A DNA stretch of 64,000 nucleotides from Kineosporia succinea (GCF_030811555.1 NZ_JAUSQZ010000001.1:3841241-3905240), one strand, 5' to 3'; positions 1 through 9,396 are shown, numbered from the stretch's first letter. Program-made: numbers and translations. The notes: a model not told the origin generated them from the sequence alone.

Positions 1-1
1 C

Positions 2-400
2 ATCGCCACGGTGAGCATCGTCGACGAAGACCGGGTCTGGTTCGCTGCCACCCAGGGGCTCGACGGCGTGAAGCAGGTCGGCACCGAGCCCGGTCTGTGT
101 GCGTCGGTCGTGCACCACGACGGGCCCTACGTGGTGCAGGACGCCGAGAACGACCCGCGCACCGCCGACCATCCGCTGGTGACCGGCGACCTGGGGCTGC
201 GCTTCTACGCCGCGGCGCCGATCGAGGTGGAGGGCCACGCGCTCGGCACCGTCAACGTGATCGACCAGAAGAGCCGGCCGCAGCTCGACCCGACGCAGAT
301 CAGTCTGCTCGTCGACCTCGCCGCGACCGTGGCTCAGCTGATGGAGGTGCGGCTGGTCGCGCTCACCGCGATGAAGCAACGCAAGGTCGTGCAGGTCTGA
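2..400 (+). CDS. GAF-domain protein, 3' end only
   Basis: The reading frame is open from the first base of the window, so this is the C-terminal part of a longer gene. The visible 132 residues look like the second half of a GAF sensor domain: a VSIVDEDRVWF strand, a Cys in EPGLCASVV, then FYAAAPIEVEGHALGTVNVID and a closing helix. This is the pattern of small GAF proteins that precede GGDEF or ATPase modules, but the protein ends in KQRKVVQV shortly after the GAF fold, so nothing follows it. The ligand is unknown. Confident on fold, not on role. Confidence 0.8.
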   Translation: MATVSIVDEDRVWFAATQGLDGVKQVGTEPGLCASVVHHDGPYVVQDAENDPRTADHPLVTGDLGLRFYAAAPIEVEGHALGTVNVIDQKSRPQLDPTQISLLVDLAATVAQLMEVRLVALTAMKQRKVVQV

Positions 401-603
401 TCCGGGGCTGGTTTCCGGGCCGCCTGGCCGGTGAGTGTTAAGAGCCTGTCAGGCGGCATATATAAAGTCTCCACATGAAGTGACCGGCGCGGTGCGGCGG
501 TATTACATGGTCGCGAGCCCGCTGGTAAGCGGTCGGTCAGTGACTTCCGCAGCCTCGGAAAACCGCTGGTCCCGCCCGGTTTCGCTGCAGGTTCGAGCGC
601 CGG

Positions 604-657
604 CGAGGGCCGGGAACCGCGCGTCGACCCTGACCGTCTCGTGGTTCCCGGCCCTCG
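604..657 (-). terminator. inverted repeat, likely terminator
   Basis: A perfect 15-bp stem (604-618 with 643-657) around a 24-nt loop lies just past the stop of the leftward gene ending at 697. There is no T-run, which is common for hairpin terminators in high-GC actinobacteria. The rest of 401-696 holds no gene that I can support. Confidence 0.5.
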
Positions 658-696
658 TCGGCCTCACCGTTCGCGCGCCCACCGACGTTCGTGCGC

Positions 697-1731
697 CTAT
701 CGTCCGCTCGGCCATTCGTCCGGGTTGGAAGCTCTTTCGGGCTGGCCCTGCGTCAGGTCGACGATCAGGCCGAGGCCGCCGGTCCCGGAGGCACCGGAGC
801 CGCCCCGGCCGAACGCGGTGTCCAGCACCGATCCGTCCGCCGCCCGCGACACGCTCAGCCCCTCCACCGACACGCTGCCCGGCCGCACCCGGAAGTCGCC
901 GAAGATCTCCGGCAGTACGTTCGGCCCGGTGTAACGGATGAGCTGACGCAGGATCGCGATGCGCCAGATGTCCTGGTGCCCGGTGTCGTCGCGCAGGCGG
1001 CCGAACAGCGCGTCGAAAAGGGCCAGCAGCTCGGCGAACCGGTCGGTGTCCAGGCCCTGGCCGCTCTGCCGGGGCACGAACGCGACGGCGCTGCCGATGG
1101 TCCGGCGCAGTTGATCGTCGTCCATCTGCCGGATCTGCGGCAGCAGCGCGTGGGCGAGTTCGGCCACCTGGTCGCGCGCGGACTGCTGGGTGGCCCGCGA
1201 GCGCACCAGGATCGCCTTGCCCAGGATGTCGAACTCGGTGGCGCAGTCCGGGTCGAGGAATCCACGCGACGACAGGGGCAGCAGCCCGCGGGCCAGGCGT
1301 CCGAGCATCGTGCGGGCCCGGCGTTCGGGGGCGCGCACGAGCTGGGCCAGCATCAGGGCGAACCCGGTGACGACGGCGGCCGCCGGGGCGTAGGGCATCC
1401 AGCCCACCGGCGCGTAGCGGTCGATTCCCAGGTCCTGCCACCAGAACACTGCGCTGGTGGCCACGGCCCCGGCGGCGATCCAGGCGAGCAGGTCGAGCAC
1501 GGCGGCGGCGTACCCCCGACGGCCCCGGCGCCCGAAGCGCTCGGTGATCAGCCCGGCGGCGAGAGTGGCCCCGGCATCGAGGTCGGCCAGACGGTAGGGA
1601 TGGATGGCGCGGTCGACGGCGTCCGCCGCCTGCGCCCGCCGCAGCCGGCCCAGGCAGAAGGCACACAGCCCGAAGGCCACGACGGTCGCACCGAGCACGA
1701 CGTACAGGCCGATCATCTGGTCGTCGCTCAT
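697..1731 (-). CDS. membrane protein of unknown function
   Basis: 344 residues. An N-terminal membrane helix (about 5-25) and two further hydrophobic segments (about 75-97 and 112-130) are followed by a soluble, mostly helical region of about 200 residues and a Gly/Ser-rich tail. I recognise no catalytic motif or known domain. The start codon overlaps the stop of the upstream gene by four bases (ATGA), so the two proteins are translationally coupled and probably act together. A membrane scaffold or sensor is possible but not shown by the sequence. Confidence 0.7.
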   Translation of the reverse strand: MSDDQMIGLYVVLGATVVAFGLCAFCLGRLRRAQAADAVDRAIHPYRLADLDAGATLAAGLITERFGRRGRRGYAAAVLDLLAWIAAGAVATSAVFWWQDLGIDRYAPVGWMPYAPAAAVVTGFALMLAQLVRAPERRARTMLGRLARGLLPLSSRGFLDPDCATEFDILGKAILVRSRATQQSARDQVAELAHALLPQIRQMDDDQLRRTIGSAVAFVPRQSGQGLDTDRFAELLALFDALFGRLRDDTGHQDIWRIAILRQLIRYTGPNVLPEIFGDFRVRPGSVSVEGLSVSRAADGSVLDTAFGRGGSGASGTGGLGLIVDLTQGQPERASNPDEWPSGR

Positions 1732-3707
1732 GTCACCGCGTACGAGTAGCAGACCCGGTCACCGCGCAGGTGGCTCCGGATCCGGCCGGTCTGCTGCAGC
1801 ACGATCAGCGCGTGGGCCACGTCGTCGCGGTCGAACTGGGTGCCCAGGATGATGTCCACGACGTCGAGCTGCAGCCACGGACGCCGCGCCAGATAGGTCA
1901 TCACCTCGCGGGCGGTGCCGATGCGGTCCTGGCTCGGCACGAATCCGCGCGCGGCGGCTGCGGGCCGACGCTGCGGGTCGCGGCGGGGCGGCACGATGGG
2001 CGTGGCCGGTCGGGCGGGGGGCGCCGATGACGGACGTTGCTGTCGCCGCTGCGCCGGGATCGGCCCGGTGAACGCGGACGGCGACGCCGAGAAGGTCTGG
2101 CGTCCGGCCGGGGGCGGGGTCCAGACCGGGGGCGTCCAGGTGCGGGCGCGACGGGGCTGGGTGGTCGGCTCACCCCGGTCGGCGCGGTCGGCGCGGTCGG
2201 CGCGGTCGGCGCGGTCGGCGCGGTCAGTGGGGTCGGTGCGGTCGGTCGGGCCGGTGGACGCGTCCGCGACGCTTCCGGCGGCCGTCTCCCGGGTGCGGGT
2301 GGACGCGTCGGTGGACGTGGGCATCCCGGCCCGACCACCGCCGTTGAGGGCGGCCAGGAGTTGTGCGGCGAGTTCCTCGGCCTCCGGGTCGCCGGACCCT
2401 CCGGAACCCGAGGCCCCCGAACCGTTCCGGCCGGCGGACGCGGCGAGGCCGTCCGGCGCCGGGGCGCCGGCCGGGTGGCCCGGGGTGTCGCCGAGGTAGT
2501 CGCCCGTGCTGCTGCCGATGTCGGTGCCGGAGGCTGCCGCGCGCGCGGCCGGGTACGACGTGACGTCGCTGCTCATGCCCTGCTGCGCGTAGGTCTGCTG
2601 GGCGATGCTGCGTCGGCCGGCCTGCGGTGAGGGGGTGTGCGGTCGAGGTCGGTCGGAGTACGGCTGGTCCGCGAACGGCTGGTCCGCGAACGGCTGGTCC
2701 GCGAACGGCTGGTCGGAGTACGGCTGGTCTGTGTACGGCTGGTCCGCGTACCTGGTGTCCGGGTACTGGTCGTCGGTGTACCCGGGATGGTCGGTGTACT
2801 CGGGGTGGCCGGGGTAGTTCGCGGAGTCGGTGTAGTCGTCGTCCAGGTGCTGGTCGCGGGTCAGGGTGCGACGGAAGTCGGCGTGGTAGGCGGCGCGTTC
2901 GTCGGCGGGCAGGGCGTCGGCGGGCAGGGCGTCGCCGGACGGGTCGGCGTAGTAGTCCTCGTCGTCCTCGAGTTCGTCGTAGACCGGTTGTGCGGTGTAC
3001 CCGTCGTAGCCCTCGTCCTGGTACCCGTCGTCTCCGTACCCCGGGGCCGCGTGATCTCCGTCCGGTCCTCCGTCGTGCCCGCCATCGCTGTACCCAGGAT
3101 GGCCGTGGGCGTTCCGGAGCACCGCGTACGGATCCGCGTCATTCCGTCCCGCGAGACCCGCATCCCCGAAGTCGTCGCCGTACCCCGAACCCTGGTGACC
3201 AGCGTCCGCGAACCGTGCGTCCCCGAACTGTGCGTCCCCGAACTGTGCGTCCCCGAACTGTGCGTCCCCGAACTGTGCGTCCCCGAACTGCGCGTCCCCG
3301 AATCGTGCGTCCGGGAACCGTGCGTCCGGGAACCGCGCGTCCGGGAAACCCCCGGCCCCACGGGCGTCCGCCCCGAAACCCGGATGCCCGGTGGCCCCGT
3401 ACCCCGCAGCCTCGTACCCCGCGTCCTCAAACCCGGAGCCCTCAAACCCGGAGCCCTCGGCGCCCCCCGGAGCGCCGGAGAACTGATCAGAAGACGAATC
3501 CGCGTAACCCGCATAACCCGCGCCGAACGGTGCCGCGGCTGATTCCGGGCCCGCCGGCCAGCCGGCCGCGGCGTCGGACGGGAGCTCCTCACCGGCGGGA
3601 TGAGTCCCCTCGAATCCGGCCGGCTCACCGGCATTCCGCAGCGCTCGCCGACCGCGGCGGCGGGGGGAGGGCTCGGGGCCGCTGAAAGGGGTGTGGAACT
3701 CCGACAC
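1728..3707 (-). CDS. large repeat-rich disordered protein with C-terminal winged helix
   Basis: 659 residues from a GTG start. The first 90 per cent is low complexity: acidic Gly/Asp/Tyr-rich stretches, ten FGDAQ-like pentapeptides, a run of SDQPF/ADQPF pentapeptides and a DRA tripeptide run. Only the last 70 residues look folded: an IGTAREVMTYLARRPWLQL segment and the following helices resemble a small winged-helix domain. A TATAGT box six bases before the GTG suggests a leaderless transcript. The gene is coupled to the downstream membrane protein. It might be a nucleoid- or membrane-associated regulator; this is inference. The repeat number is likely to vary between strains. Confidence 0.75.
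   Translation of the reverse strand: MSEFHTPFSGPEPSPRRRGRRALRNAGEPAGFEGTHPAGEELPSDAAAGWPAGPESAAAPFGAGYAGYADSSSDQFSGAPGGAEGSGFEGSGFEDAGYEAAGYGATGHPGFGADARGAGGFPDARFPDARFPDARFGDAQFGDAQFGDAQFGDAQFGDAQFGDARFADAGHQGSGYGDDFGDAGLAGRNDADPYAVLRNAHGHPGYSDGGHDGGPDGDHAAPGYGDDGYQDEGYDGYTAQPVYDELEDDEDYYADPSGDALPADALPADERAAYHADFRRTLTRDQHLDDDYTDSANYPGHPEYTDHPGYTDDQYPDTRYADQPYTDQPYSDQPFADQPFADQPFADQPYSDRPRPHTPSPQAGRRSIAQQTYAQQGMSSDVTSYPAARAAASGTDIGSSTGDYLGDTPGHPAGAPAPDGLAASAGRNGSGASGSGGSGDPEAEELAAQLLAALNGGGRAGMPTSTDASTRTRETAAGSVADASTGPTDRTDPTDRADRADRADRADRADRGEPTTQPRRARTWTPPVWTPPPAGRQTFSASPSAFTGPIPAQRRQQRPSSAPPARPATPIVPPRRDPQRRPAAAARGFVPSQDRIGTAREVMTYLARRPWLQLDVVDIILGTQFDRDDVAHALIVLQQTGRIRSHLRGDRVCYSYAVT
2177..2221. 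repeat. 9-bp coding tandem repeat
   Basis: Five exact copies of GGTCGGCGC, encoding alternating Asp-Arg-Ala on the minus strand within the repeat-rich protein. Confidence 0.85.
2656..2752. repeat. 15-bp coding tandem repeat
   Basis: About six copies of a 15-bp unit built on ACGGCTGGTCCGCGA, encoding pentapeptides of the type ADQPF/SDQPY on the minus strand. Confidence 0.8.
3202..3351. repeat. 15-bp coding tandem repeat, ten units
   Basis: Ten 15-bp units of the form GCGTCCCCGAACTGT, some identical, encoding FGDAQ/FGDAR/FPDAR pentapeptides on the minus strand. The regular period and the near identity of the central units suggest recent slippage. Confidence 0.85.
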
Positions 3708-3713
3708 GCGGCG

Positions 3714-3719
3714 ACTATA
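3714..3719 (-). promoter_or_regulatory. TATAGT -10 box, leaderless start
   Basis: TATAGT on the minus strand is followed by six bases and then the GTG at 3707. This spacing is the known actinobacterial leaderless arrangement, in which transcription begins at the start codon. Confidence 0.5.
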
Positions 3720-3914
3720 GCTCTGGGTATTTCATTCATGGCGTTATGTGTTCACGACACCTCGGCACTACTTGGCCACGAGAACCCGGTACCGGCACTT
3801 AACGGGCCAATGCCGTCACCGCCGAAGAGATTCCGGTGGCCGGGCGGGCTACAGGTCCGGAGGGAGCGCGTCGAAGATCCAGAACAAGTACTGACCGCTT
3901 CTGGGAGGACACCG

Positions 3915-6197
3915 GTGCTGGTGGGCCGCCGTGCCTCTTTCGTCGTCGTCGTGATCGGCGTGGTTCTCGCGATCGTCTACGCGATGAACCTGAGTCCCGC
4001 CTCGAACAGCGCGGCCAGCGCGATCGTCGGCGTGGGCACCGTGCTCGCGCAGGTCGTCGGTCTGCGTCTGCACCGTCCGGTCGACAAGCTGCCCTGGGTG
4101 CTGCTGATCCTGGCCACCGTCAGCTTCTGCGGTGGCATGACGGTGCGCGCCTGGGCGGTCGGGCAGACCGGCGTGCTCCAGTTCGCCGCCGACATCTTCG
4201 CGGTCTCCGGCTATCTGCTGGCCAGCCTCGCCCTGATCACCATGCTGCGCCGCCGCGTCGGCGTGCAGCGGCACGCCGTGGTCGACGGGGTGATCGTGGC
4301 GCTCGGCGCCGGTCTGATCGCCACCGAGTTCCTCGCCCTGCCCGCCGCCCGGGTCGGCAACCGCCCCGACCTGGTCTCGGTGCTGGCCGGTCTGTACCCG
4401 CTGCTCGACATCGTGATCCTGCTGCTGGTGCTGAATCTCGGCTTCTCCACCGCCTCGGGCCTGGCCAGCTTCCGCTTCCTGGTGCTGGCCATCGCCGGCC
4501 TGTTCGTCGGTGACACCGGCTACGCGATCATCGGCGCCCGCGGCCACCTGACCGGCTCACCCCTGCTCGACCTGCCGTTCCTCCTCGGCTTCACCATGCT
4601 CGCGGCCTGCGCCCTGCACCCGTCGATGGCCGAGCTGAGTGCCATCCGGCCGCGTCCGGTGCAGGCCTGGTCGATGGCCCGGCTCAGCCTGATCCTGCCC
4701 GCGCTCGCCAGCCCGGTGGTCGCCGTGCTGGTGCTCAACGGCGGCAGCTACGACAACCTCGCGCTCGCCCTGGCCACCGGCGGCCTGATCGCTGCCCTGG
4801 TGTTCCGCGCGGTCTCGGCCGTGCGCAGCAACGCCGAGATCCAGCGCGGCCTGGTCTTCCGCGCCACCCACGACCCCCTCACCGGCCTGCCCAACCGGGA
4901 CGCGCTCACCCAGAACGTGGGGGAGATGCTGGCCTCCCGCCGCACCGAGGGGGTGTGGCTGCTCTACCTCGACCTCGACGGCTTCAAGCTGGTCAACGAT
5001 CACTGGGGGCACGAGGTCGGCGACCTGCTGCTGGTCGAGGTGTCGAAGCGGCTGCGCGACCTGACCGAGGGCACCTCCATGCTCGCCCGCATCGCCGGTG
5101 ACGAGTTCGTGGTGGCCTCCTTCGGGCAGACCGTGCACGCCGACGCGCTCGCCGAGAAGATCCAGACCGCGATGGCGCAGCCGGTCGAGCTGCCCGGCAT
5201 CGAGCTGGTGGCGGTCGCCTCGATCGGCATCGCCCCGCTGACCGACCAGCGCAGCGCCGAGTCCCTGCTGCGCGACGCCGACCTGGCCGTGAACCGGGCC
5301 AAGGCGGAGGGCCGCGGCCGGGTGCGGGTTTTCGACGCGGCCATGCGCCAGAGCGTGCGCGACCGGGTCGAGATCGAGCTCGCCCTGCGCCAGGCCGTGC
5401 AGCGCGGTCAGCTCTGGGTCTCGTACCAGCCGATCGTCGAGACCCGCACCGGCCGCCCCGTCGGCGCCGAGGCGCTGGTGCGCTGGACCCACCCGGTGCG
5501 CGGCCCGATCTCACCGGTCGAGTTCATCCCGGTCGCCGAGGAGACCGGCCTGATCGACCAGATCGGCACCTTCGTGCTCGAGGAGTCGCTGCGGCAGATG
5601 GCCCTCTGGCGCGACGAGGGCCTGCTGCCCGAGACCTTCTACATGTCGGTGAACGCCTCGGCCCGGCAGTTGCGCGACCACAGCCTGCGCCGCAAGATCG
5701 CCGACGGACTGCGGGTGTACCGGCTGGGCGGTGACCGCCTCAGCCTGGAGATCACCGAGTCCATCCTGATCGGCGACAACCGGCAGGTGCTCGAGGTTCT
5801 CGGCAGTCTGCGAGGTCTGGGCATCGGCCTGTCGGTCGACGACTTCGGCACCGGCTACTCGTCGCTGAGCTATCTCAGCCGGTTCCCCGTCACCACGGTG
5901 AAGGTGGACCGGGCGTTCGTCACCGGCCTCGGTGTCGATCCCGGTGACGAGGCGATCGTGCGGGCCATCGTCGCCATGTCCACGGCACTGCACCTGGGCG
6001 TCATCGCCGAGGGTGTCGAGACCGAGCAGCAGCGCGATGCCCTGATCGGGCTCGACGTGGCGCGCGGTCAGGGCTGGCTGTGGGGCAAGGCGGTGCCGCA
6101 CGACGAGTTCGCCGAGAAGCACCTGCGCACCCTGCTGGAGAGCCCGACCTGGAAACCGCCGGTGCCGCAGACGAAGGACAGTCTGTCCCAGGCCTAA
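3915..6197 (+). CDS. membrane-bound GGDEF-EAL protein (cyclic di-GMP turnover)
   Basis: The GTG at 3915 is chosen because a GGGAGG ribosome site lies seven bases before it; more upstream starts would run into the divergent gene. 760 residues. About 300 residues of hydrophobic helices (roughly eight to nine) precede a GGDEF domain that begins at ATHDPLTGLPNR (about 316) with the active-site loop AGDEF near 394, a variant seen in active cyclases. An EAL domain follows: EALVRW near 519, an ITES segment, DDFGTGYSSLSYL near 642 and AEGVET. Both active sites look intact, so it may make and degrade cyclic di-GMP at the membrane. The signal sensed by the membrane part is unknown. Confidence 0.9.
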   Translation: MLVGRRASFVVVVIGVVLAIVYAMNLSPASNSAASAIVGVGTVLAQVVGLRLHRPVDKLPWVLLILATVSFCGGMTVRAWAVGQTGVLQFAADIFAVSGYLLASLALITMLRRRVGVQRHAVVDGVIVALGAGLIATEFLALPAARVGNRPDLVSVLAGLYPLLDIVILLLVLNLGFSTASGLASFRFLVLAIAGLFVGDTGYAIIGARGHLTGSPLLDLPFLLGFTMLAACALHPSMAELSAIRPRPVQAWSMARLSLILPALASPVVAVLVLNGGSYDNLALALATGGLIAALVFRAVSAVRSNAEIQRGLVFRATHDPLTGLPNRDALTQNVGEMLASRRTEGVWLLYLDLDGFKLVNDHWGHEVGDLLLVEVSKRLRDLTEGTSMLARIAGDEFVVASFGQTVHADALAEKIQTAMAQPVELPGIELVAVASIGIAPLTDQRSAESLLRDADLAVNRAKAEGRGRVRVFDAAMRQSVRDRVEIELALRQAVQRGQLWVSYQPIVETRTGRPVGAEALVRWTHPVRGPISPVEFIPVAEETGLIDQIGTFVLEESLRQMALWRDEGLLPETFYMSVNASARQLRDHSLRRKIADGLRVYRLGGDRLSLEITESILIGDNRQVLEVLGSLRGLGIGLSVDDFGTGYSSLSYLSRFPVTTVKVDRAFVTGLGVDPGDEAIVRAIVAMSTALHLGVIAEGVETEQQRDALIGLDVARGQGWLWGKAVPHDEFAEKHLRTLLESPTWKPPVPQTKDSLSQA

Positions 6198-6745
6198 GCG
6201 GTTGCGGTGTCCGGGAACTCGTAGCCCCAGTAGACCTGGGCGTCGAGCTGGGCCCGCTTCAGCCCGGGCAGGTGCCGGGCCGCCATCCGCTCGATGCCCG
6301 CGGCCAGCAGACGGCGTGAGCGGTGCGAGCAGATGTCGAGCACGAACACCCCGTCGTGGGCGTTGACGGCCTCGCAGAGCTGCTCGATCAGCCGGCTCAT
6401 CGCCACGCTGCCCTGGTACTCCGGCTCCACGGCCACGAAACCCACGTACCAGATGCGCTTCGCGGCGTAGAGCTCCGGCCACTTGCGCTCGAAGTACTCC
6501 GGTGAGATCAGGTGCACCGCGTCGAGGTCGTTGGTCAGGGTCGCCAGGGCCGCGAGCCGGTCGTTCTCCTCGTCGCGCACCACGTACTTGTCCACGCGGT
6601 GGTCGAGGCACAGCTCCTTGAACTCCGCCTGCGTCATCAGGTGCCGCTGCACGGCCTGACTGCGCAGGTCCTGGAAGGCGTTCTCGTACAGCGCCCACAG
6701 GTCGCCGTCGGCGTCGTCGAGTGTGCCGGTCACGTAGTGCTCCAC
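6194..6745 (-). CDS. GNAT-like N-acetyltransferase fold protein
   Basis: 183 residues, convergent with the GGDEF-EAL gene and overlapping its stop by four bases. The central part (WYVGFVAVEPEYQGSVAMSRLI) matches the GNAT beta-4/acetyl-CoA pyrophosphate loop, with the usual glycine-rich R/Q-x-x-G-x loop reduced to YQGSVA. The N-terminal YENAF segment and the C-terminal strand DAQVYWGYEF are family-like. The substrate cannot be told. The loop variation leaves open that it binds acyl-CoA weakly or serves another role. Confidence 0.6.
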   Translation of the reverse strand: MEHYVTGTLDDADGDLWALYENAFQDLRSQAVQRHLMTQAEFKELCLDHRVDKYVVRDEENDRLAALATLTNDLDAVHLISPEYFERKWPELYAAKRIWYVGFVAVEPEYQGSVAMSRLIEQLCEAVNAHDGVFVLDICSHRSRRLLAAGIERMAARHLPGLKRAQLDAQVYWGYEFPDTATA

Positions 6746-6935
6746 CGAATGTCCTCCGAACCTGGTCCGCGAAAATCACGACACTGTGCAGTGAATGACC
6801 GAGGTGCCGGTGCGGTCCACGAGCGGGAAGGCCAGACAGGTGACGGGGCGGGCAGTTTCCGCCCACTGGGACGATCTTGGTGACGCAGGGTCAGGAAGGA
6901 TCAGATGCCGCCCGGTCCGTCGAACCGGGGAAGGG

Positions 6936-7748
6936 TCAGGCGAAGAGCGGGGGCAGCGCCAGCAGCATGACCACCGACCAGGTGACGTGGGTGGCCATCG
7001 GGGCCAGGATCCCGCCGCTGGCCCGGCGTTCCAGCCCGAGCACGGCGCCGAGCAGGAAGGCCGCGAACACCAGCATCGGGTTGCGGGTGGCGATCGTGGC
7101 CAGGGCGTAGACCACGGTCGAGATCAGCACCGGGTGCCGTCGCCCGATCGCGGCGAACAGGGCGCCGCGGAAGAAGACCTCCTCGGCCAGCCCGTTCAGC
7201 AGGGTCACGGTGGCGATCAGGGCGAACGAGCCCTCGCGTTCGTGGGCCAGGACGTGCGTCACGAAGTCACGCAGGGGCGGGATCTCGCGCACGATCAGTG
7301 CGCCCACCACGAAGACCGCGCCGGCCGCCAGACCCAGCGCGACCCCGTTGAGCAGAGGACGCCGCACGGCCCCCCGGTACGAGGTCCAGCCCAGGTGCAG
7401 GGGACCCGACGCCAGCCCGCCCACCGTCCAGACCACCGCGACCAGCAGGGTGAGCGGGTAGAAGACCGGGTCGCCGGGCTCGATCGAGAGCGAGACGCCG
7501 AGCAGCACCGCACCCGTCACCAGGGTCACGGCGGTGATGATCCGCCGGCGGCGGAACCGCGAGTCCGGCTCGCTGTGGTCGCGCGGCACCCGTTCGATGA
7601 GGGACGCGCGGAGCCAGGTCTCGAGGACGCGTCCGGCGGCGGTGCGGCGGAGGGTGAACGCGGCGAAGTGTTCCAGTCGACGGCTGGCGCGCGCCTCCAG
7701 GGTGGATCGGGTGGGGTGGTCCAGCGGTTCGGTGGGCCCGTGGCTCAA
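6936..7748 (-). CDS. CPBP-family intramembrane metalloprotease
   Basis: 270 residues with about seven to eight hydrophobic helices. The family's first motif appears as EEVFFRG and the later helix carries LAPMATHVTWS, which supplies a metal-binding His; the Abi/CPBP domain therefore covers roughly residues 130-265. Such proteins resemble the eukaryotic type II CAAX prenyl endopeptidase, but bacterial members have diverse and mostly unknown substrates. The start codon overlaps the stop of the upstream NAD(P)-binding gene by four bases, so the two are coupled. Confidence 0.85.
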   Translation of the reverse strand: MSHGPTEPLDHPTRSTLEARASRRLEHFAAFTLRRTAAGRVLETWLRASLIERVPRDHSEPDSRFRRRRIITAVTLVTGAVLLGVSLSIEPGDPVFYPLTLLVAVVWTVGGLASGPLHLGWTSYRGAVRRPLLNGVALGLAAGAVFVVGALIVREIPPLRDFVTHVLAHEREGSFALIATVTLLNGLAEEVFFRGALFAAIGRRHPVLISTVVYALATIATRNPMLVFAAFLLGAVLGLERRASGGILAPMATHVTWSVVMLLALPPLFA

Positions 7749-8695
7749 CGACCTGCCTCCTCGGCCTTCTCCCGGTCGGTCTTCTCCTGGTCGGCTTTCT
7801 CCCGATCGGCCTTCGCCCGGTCGGCCAGGGCCAGGCGCACCGACTCGTCGTAGCCGATCGTCGGGCCGGGCACGATCTCCTCGATCGAGTGGTCGCGCAC
7901 CACCACCTCGTTGATCATCGAGTCGACCAGGTTGCGGGCGGTGGCCGTGTCGACGTCGGTGACCAGCGCCAGCCAGTGCGACGACAGGCTCGGCGTGAGC
8001 AGGGGGACCGTGACGTTGGGCAGCCGTTTGTGCATGATCGCCGCGGCCCGGCCCAGCATGTCCTTGTAGCGCAGCACCTCGGGCCCGCCGATCTCGAACA
8101 CCCGGCCCCGCGCGGCCTCCGGCTCCAGCACGCCGGCCAGGTAGCGGATCACGTCGGGCAGGGCGATGGGCTGCGTCTTCGTGTTCACCCAGTGCGGGGT
8201 GACCATGGCCGGCAGGTGGTCGACCAGCTGCCGGGTGATCTCCCAGCTGATGCCGCCGTGCCCGACCACCACGGCCGCGCGCAGCACCGTGACCGGCACC
8301 CCGGCCAGGGGCAGCAGCTCCTCGACCTGGCGGCGTGAGCGCAGGTGCGGCGAGAGGTTCTCGTCGTCGACGCCGAGACCGCCCAGATAGATGATCCGCT
8401 CCAGCCCGGCCCGCTTCGCGGCCTCGCCGAAGTTCAGGGCGGCGTCGGCGTCCTTGCGCTCGAAGTCGTCGGACTCCAGCGAGTGCACCAGGTAGTAGGC
8501 GGCGTCGCAGCCCTCCATCGCGACGGCCAGGCTGTCGGCGTCGTCGACGTCGCCGAACACGGCCTCACCAGCGCCGTCGTACGTCTCCGGGTGACGGGTC
8601 ATCGCCCGGACCGTGTGACCTTCGCCCACCAGACGTTCGGCCAGGTGGGACCCGACGAATCCGGATGCGCCTGTGACCAGGACGGTTCTCGACAT
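7745..8695 (-). CDS. NAD(P)-binding atypical SDR/epimerase-like protein
   Basis: The ATG at 8695 gives a protein of 316 residues starting directly with the Rossmann motif TGASGFVGSH; longer starts would add an atypical head. The body matches the NAD(P)H-binding family that includes NmrA-like and complex I assembly-like SDRs (GDVDDADSLAVAM, AAYYLVHSL, IYLGGLG). The normal Tyr-x-x-x-Lys pair is not evident, as in atypical SDRs, so it may bind a nucleotide without catalysis. The last 30 residues are a charged ADREKADQEK-type repeat, coded by near-repeats of a 15-bp unit. It forms a two-gene operon with the CPBP protease. Confidence 0.8.
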   Translation of the reverse strand: MSRTVLVTGASGFVGSHLAERLVGEGHTVRAMTRHPETYDGAGEAVFGDVDDADSLAVAMEGCDAAYYLVHSLESDDFERKDADAALNFGEAAKRAGLERIIYLGGLGVDDENLSPHLRSRRQVEELLPLAGVPVTVLRAAVVVGHGGISWEITRQLVDHLPAMVTPHWVNTKTQPIALPDVIRYLAGVLEPEAARGRVFEIGGPEVLRYKDMLGRAAAIMHKRLPNVTVPLLTPSLSSHWLALVTDVDTATARNLVDSMINEVVVRDHSIEEIVPGPTIGYDESVRLALADRAKADREKADQEKTDREKAEEAGR

Positions 8696-8932
8696 GTGCC
8701 CAGTCTCGCGGTCCTGGCCGGAGCCGCCAGCCGGGTGTTCCGGCGCCGGGATCGTCCGGGATCGGCATCGGATGGTGAGTCCGGTGCGAGCGGTGAGGCA
8801 CAATAGTTCGCTCACCGGACATACCGAGTTCACCGTGCCGACAGCATGCCGACAGCGTGTCGACAGCACGGGGGCGGCGAGGTCTGACCGGCCTGTTGCT
8901 TCCGCAGTCCCGTTGATGGAGAGCCCGGTTCA

Positions 8933-9334
8933 ATGACGACAGTGATCACCTTCGGCACCTTCGATGTCCTGCACATCGGTCACCTGCGCATCCTCGAGCG
9001 GGCGAAGGCGCACGGCGACCGGCTGGTCGTCGGGGTGTCGTCGGACGCACTGAACATGAGCAAGAAGGGCCGCAACCCGATCTTCAGCGAGACCGAGCGC
9101 ACCGCGCTGATCCAGGCGCTCGAGGTCGTCGACGAGGTCTTCATCGAGGAGTCGCTCGAGCTCAAGGCCGACTACGTGCGCCAGTACGGCGCCGACGTGC
9201 TGGTCATGGGCGACGACTGGGCCGGTCGCTTCGACTGGATCAAGGAGTACTGCGAGGTCGTCTACCTGCCCCGCACCCCGTCGATCTCGACCACCGCGGT
9301 CATCGAGAAGATCTCGAAACTGCCCTCTGCCTGA
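8933..9334 (+). CDS. glycerol-3-phosphate cytidylyltransferase-like nucleotidyltransferase
   Basis: 133 residues, the usual length for TagD. The cytidylyltransferase motifs are present: GTFDVLHIGHL (HxGH at residues 14-17) and, near the end, RTPSISTTAVIEKI, which replaces the classical RTEGISTT. The reaction is transfer of CMP from CTP to a phosphorylated alcohol such as glycerol 3-phosphate, making CDP-glycerol for teichoic-acid-like polymers. The substrate could also be another polyol or sugar phosphate. A GGAGAG site precedes the ATG. It stands alone, divergent from the NAD(P)-binding gene. Confidence 0.85.
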   Translation: MTTVITFGTFDVLHIGHLRILERAKAHGDRLVVGVSSDALNMSKKGRNPIFSETERTALIQALEVVDEVFIEESLELKADYVRQYGADVLVMGDDWAGRFDWIKEYCEVVYLPRTPSISTTAVIEKISKLPSA

Positions 9335-9396
9335 AGAAGGCCACTTCGTGGGCGTTTACGTGCTTATGCTGGCGTAGAGCCAGAAATGCACAGGCC

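Noticed and set aside
604-657. tRNA-like cloverleaf
   Set aside because: Only one long stem is present; no T-loop GTTCGA in the right place and no acceptor stem.
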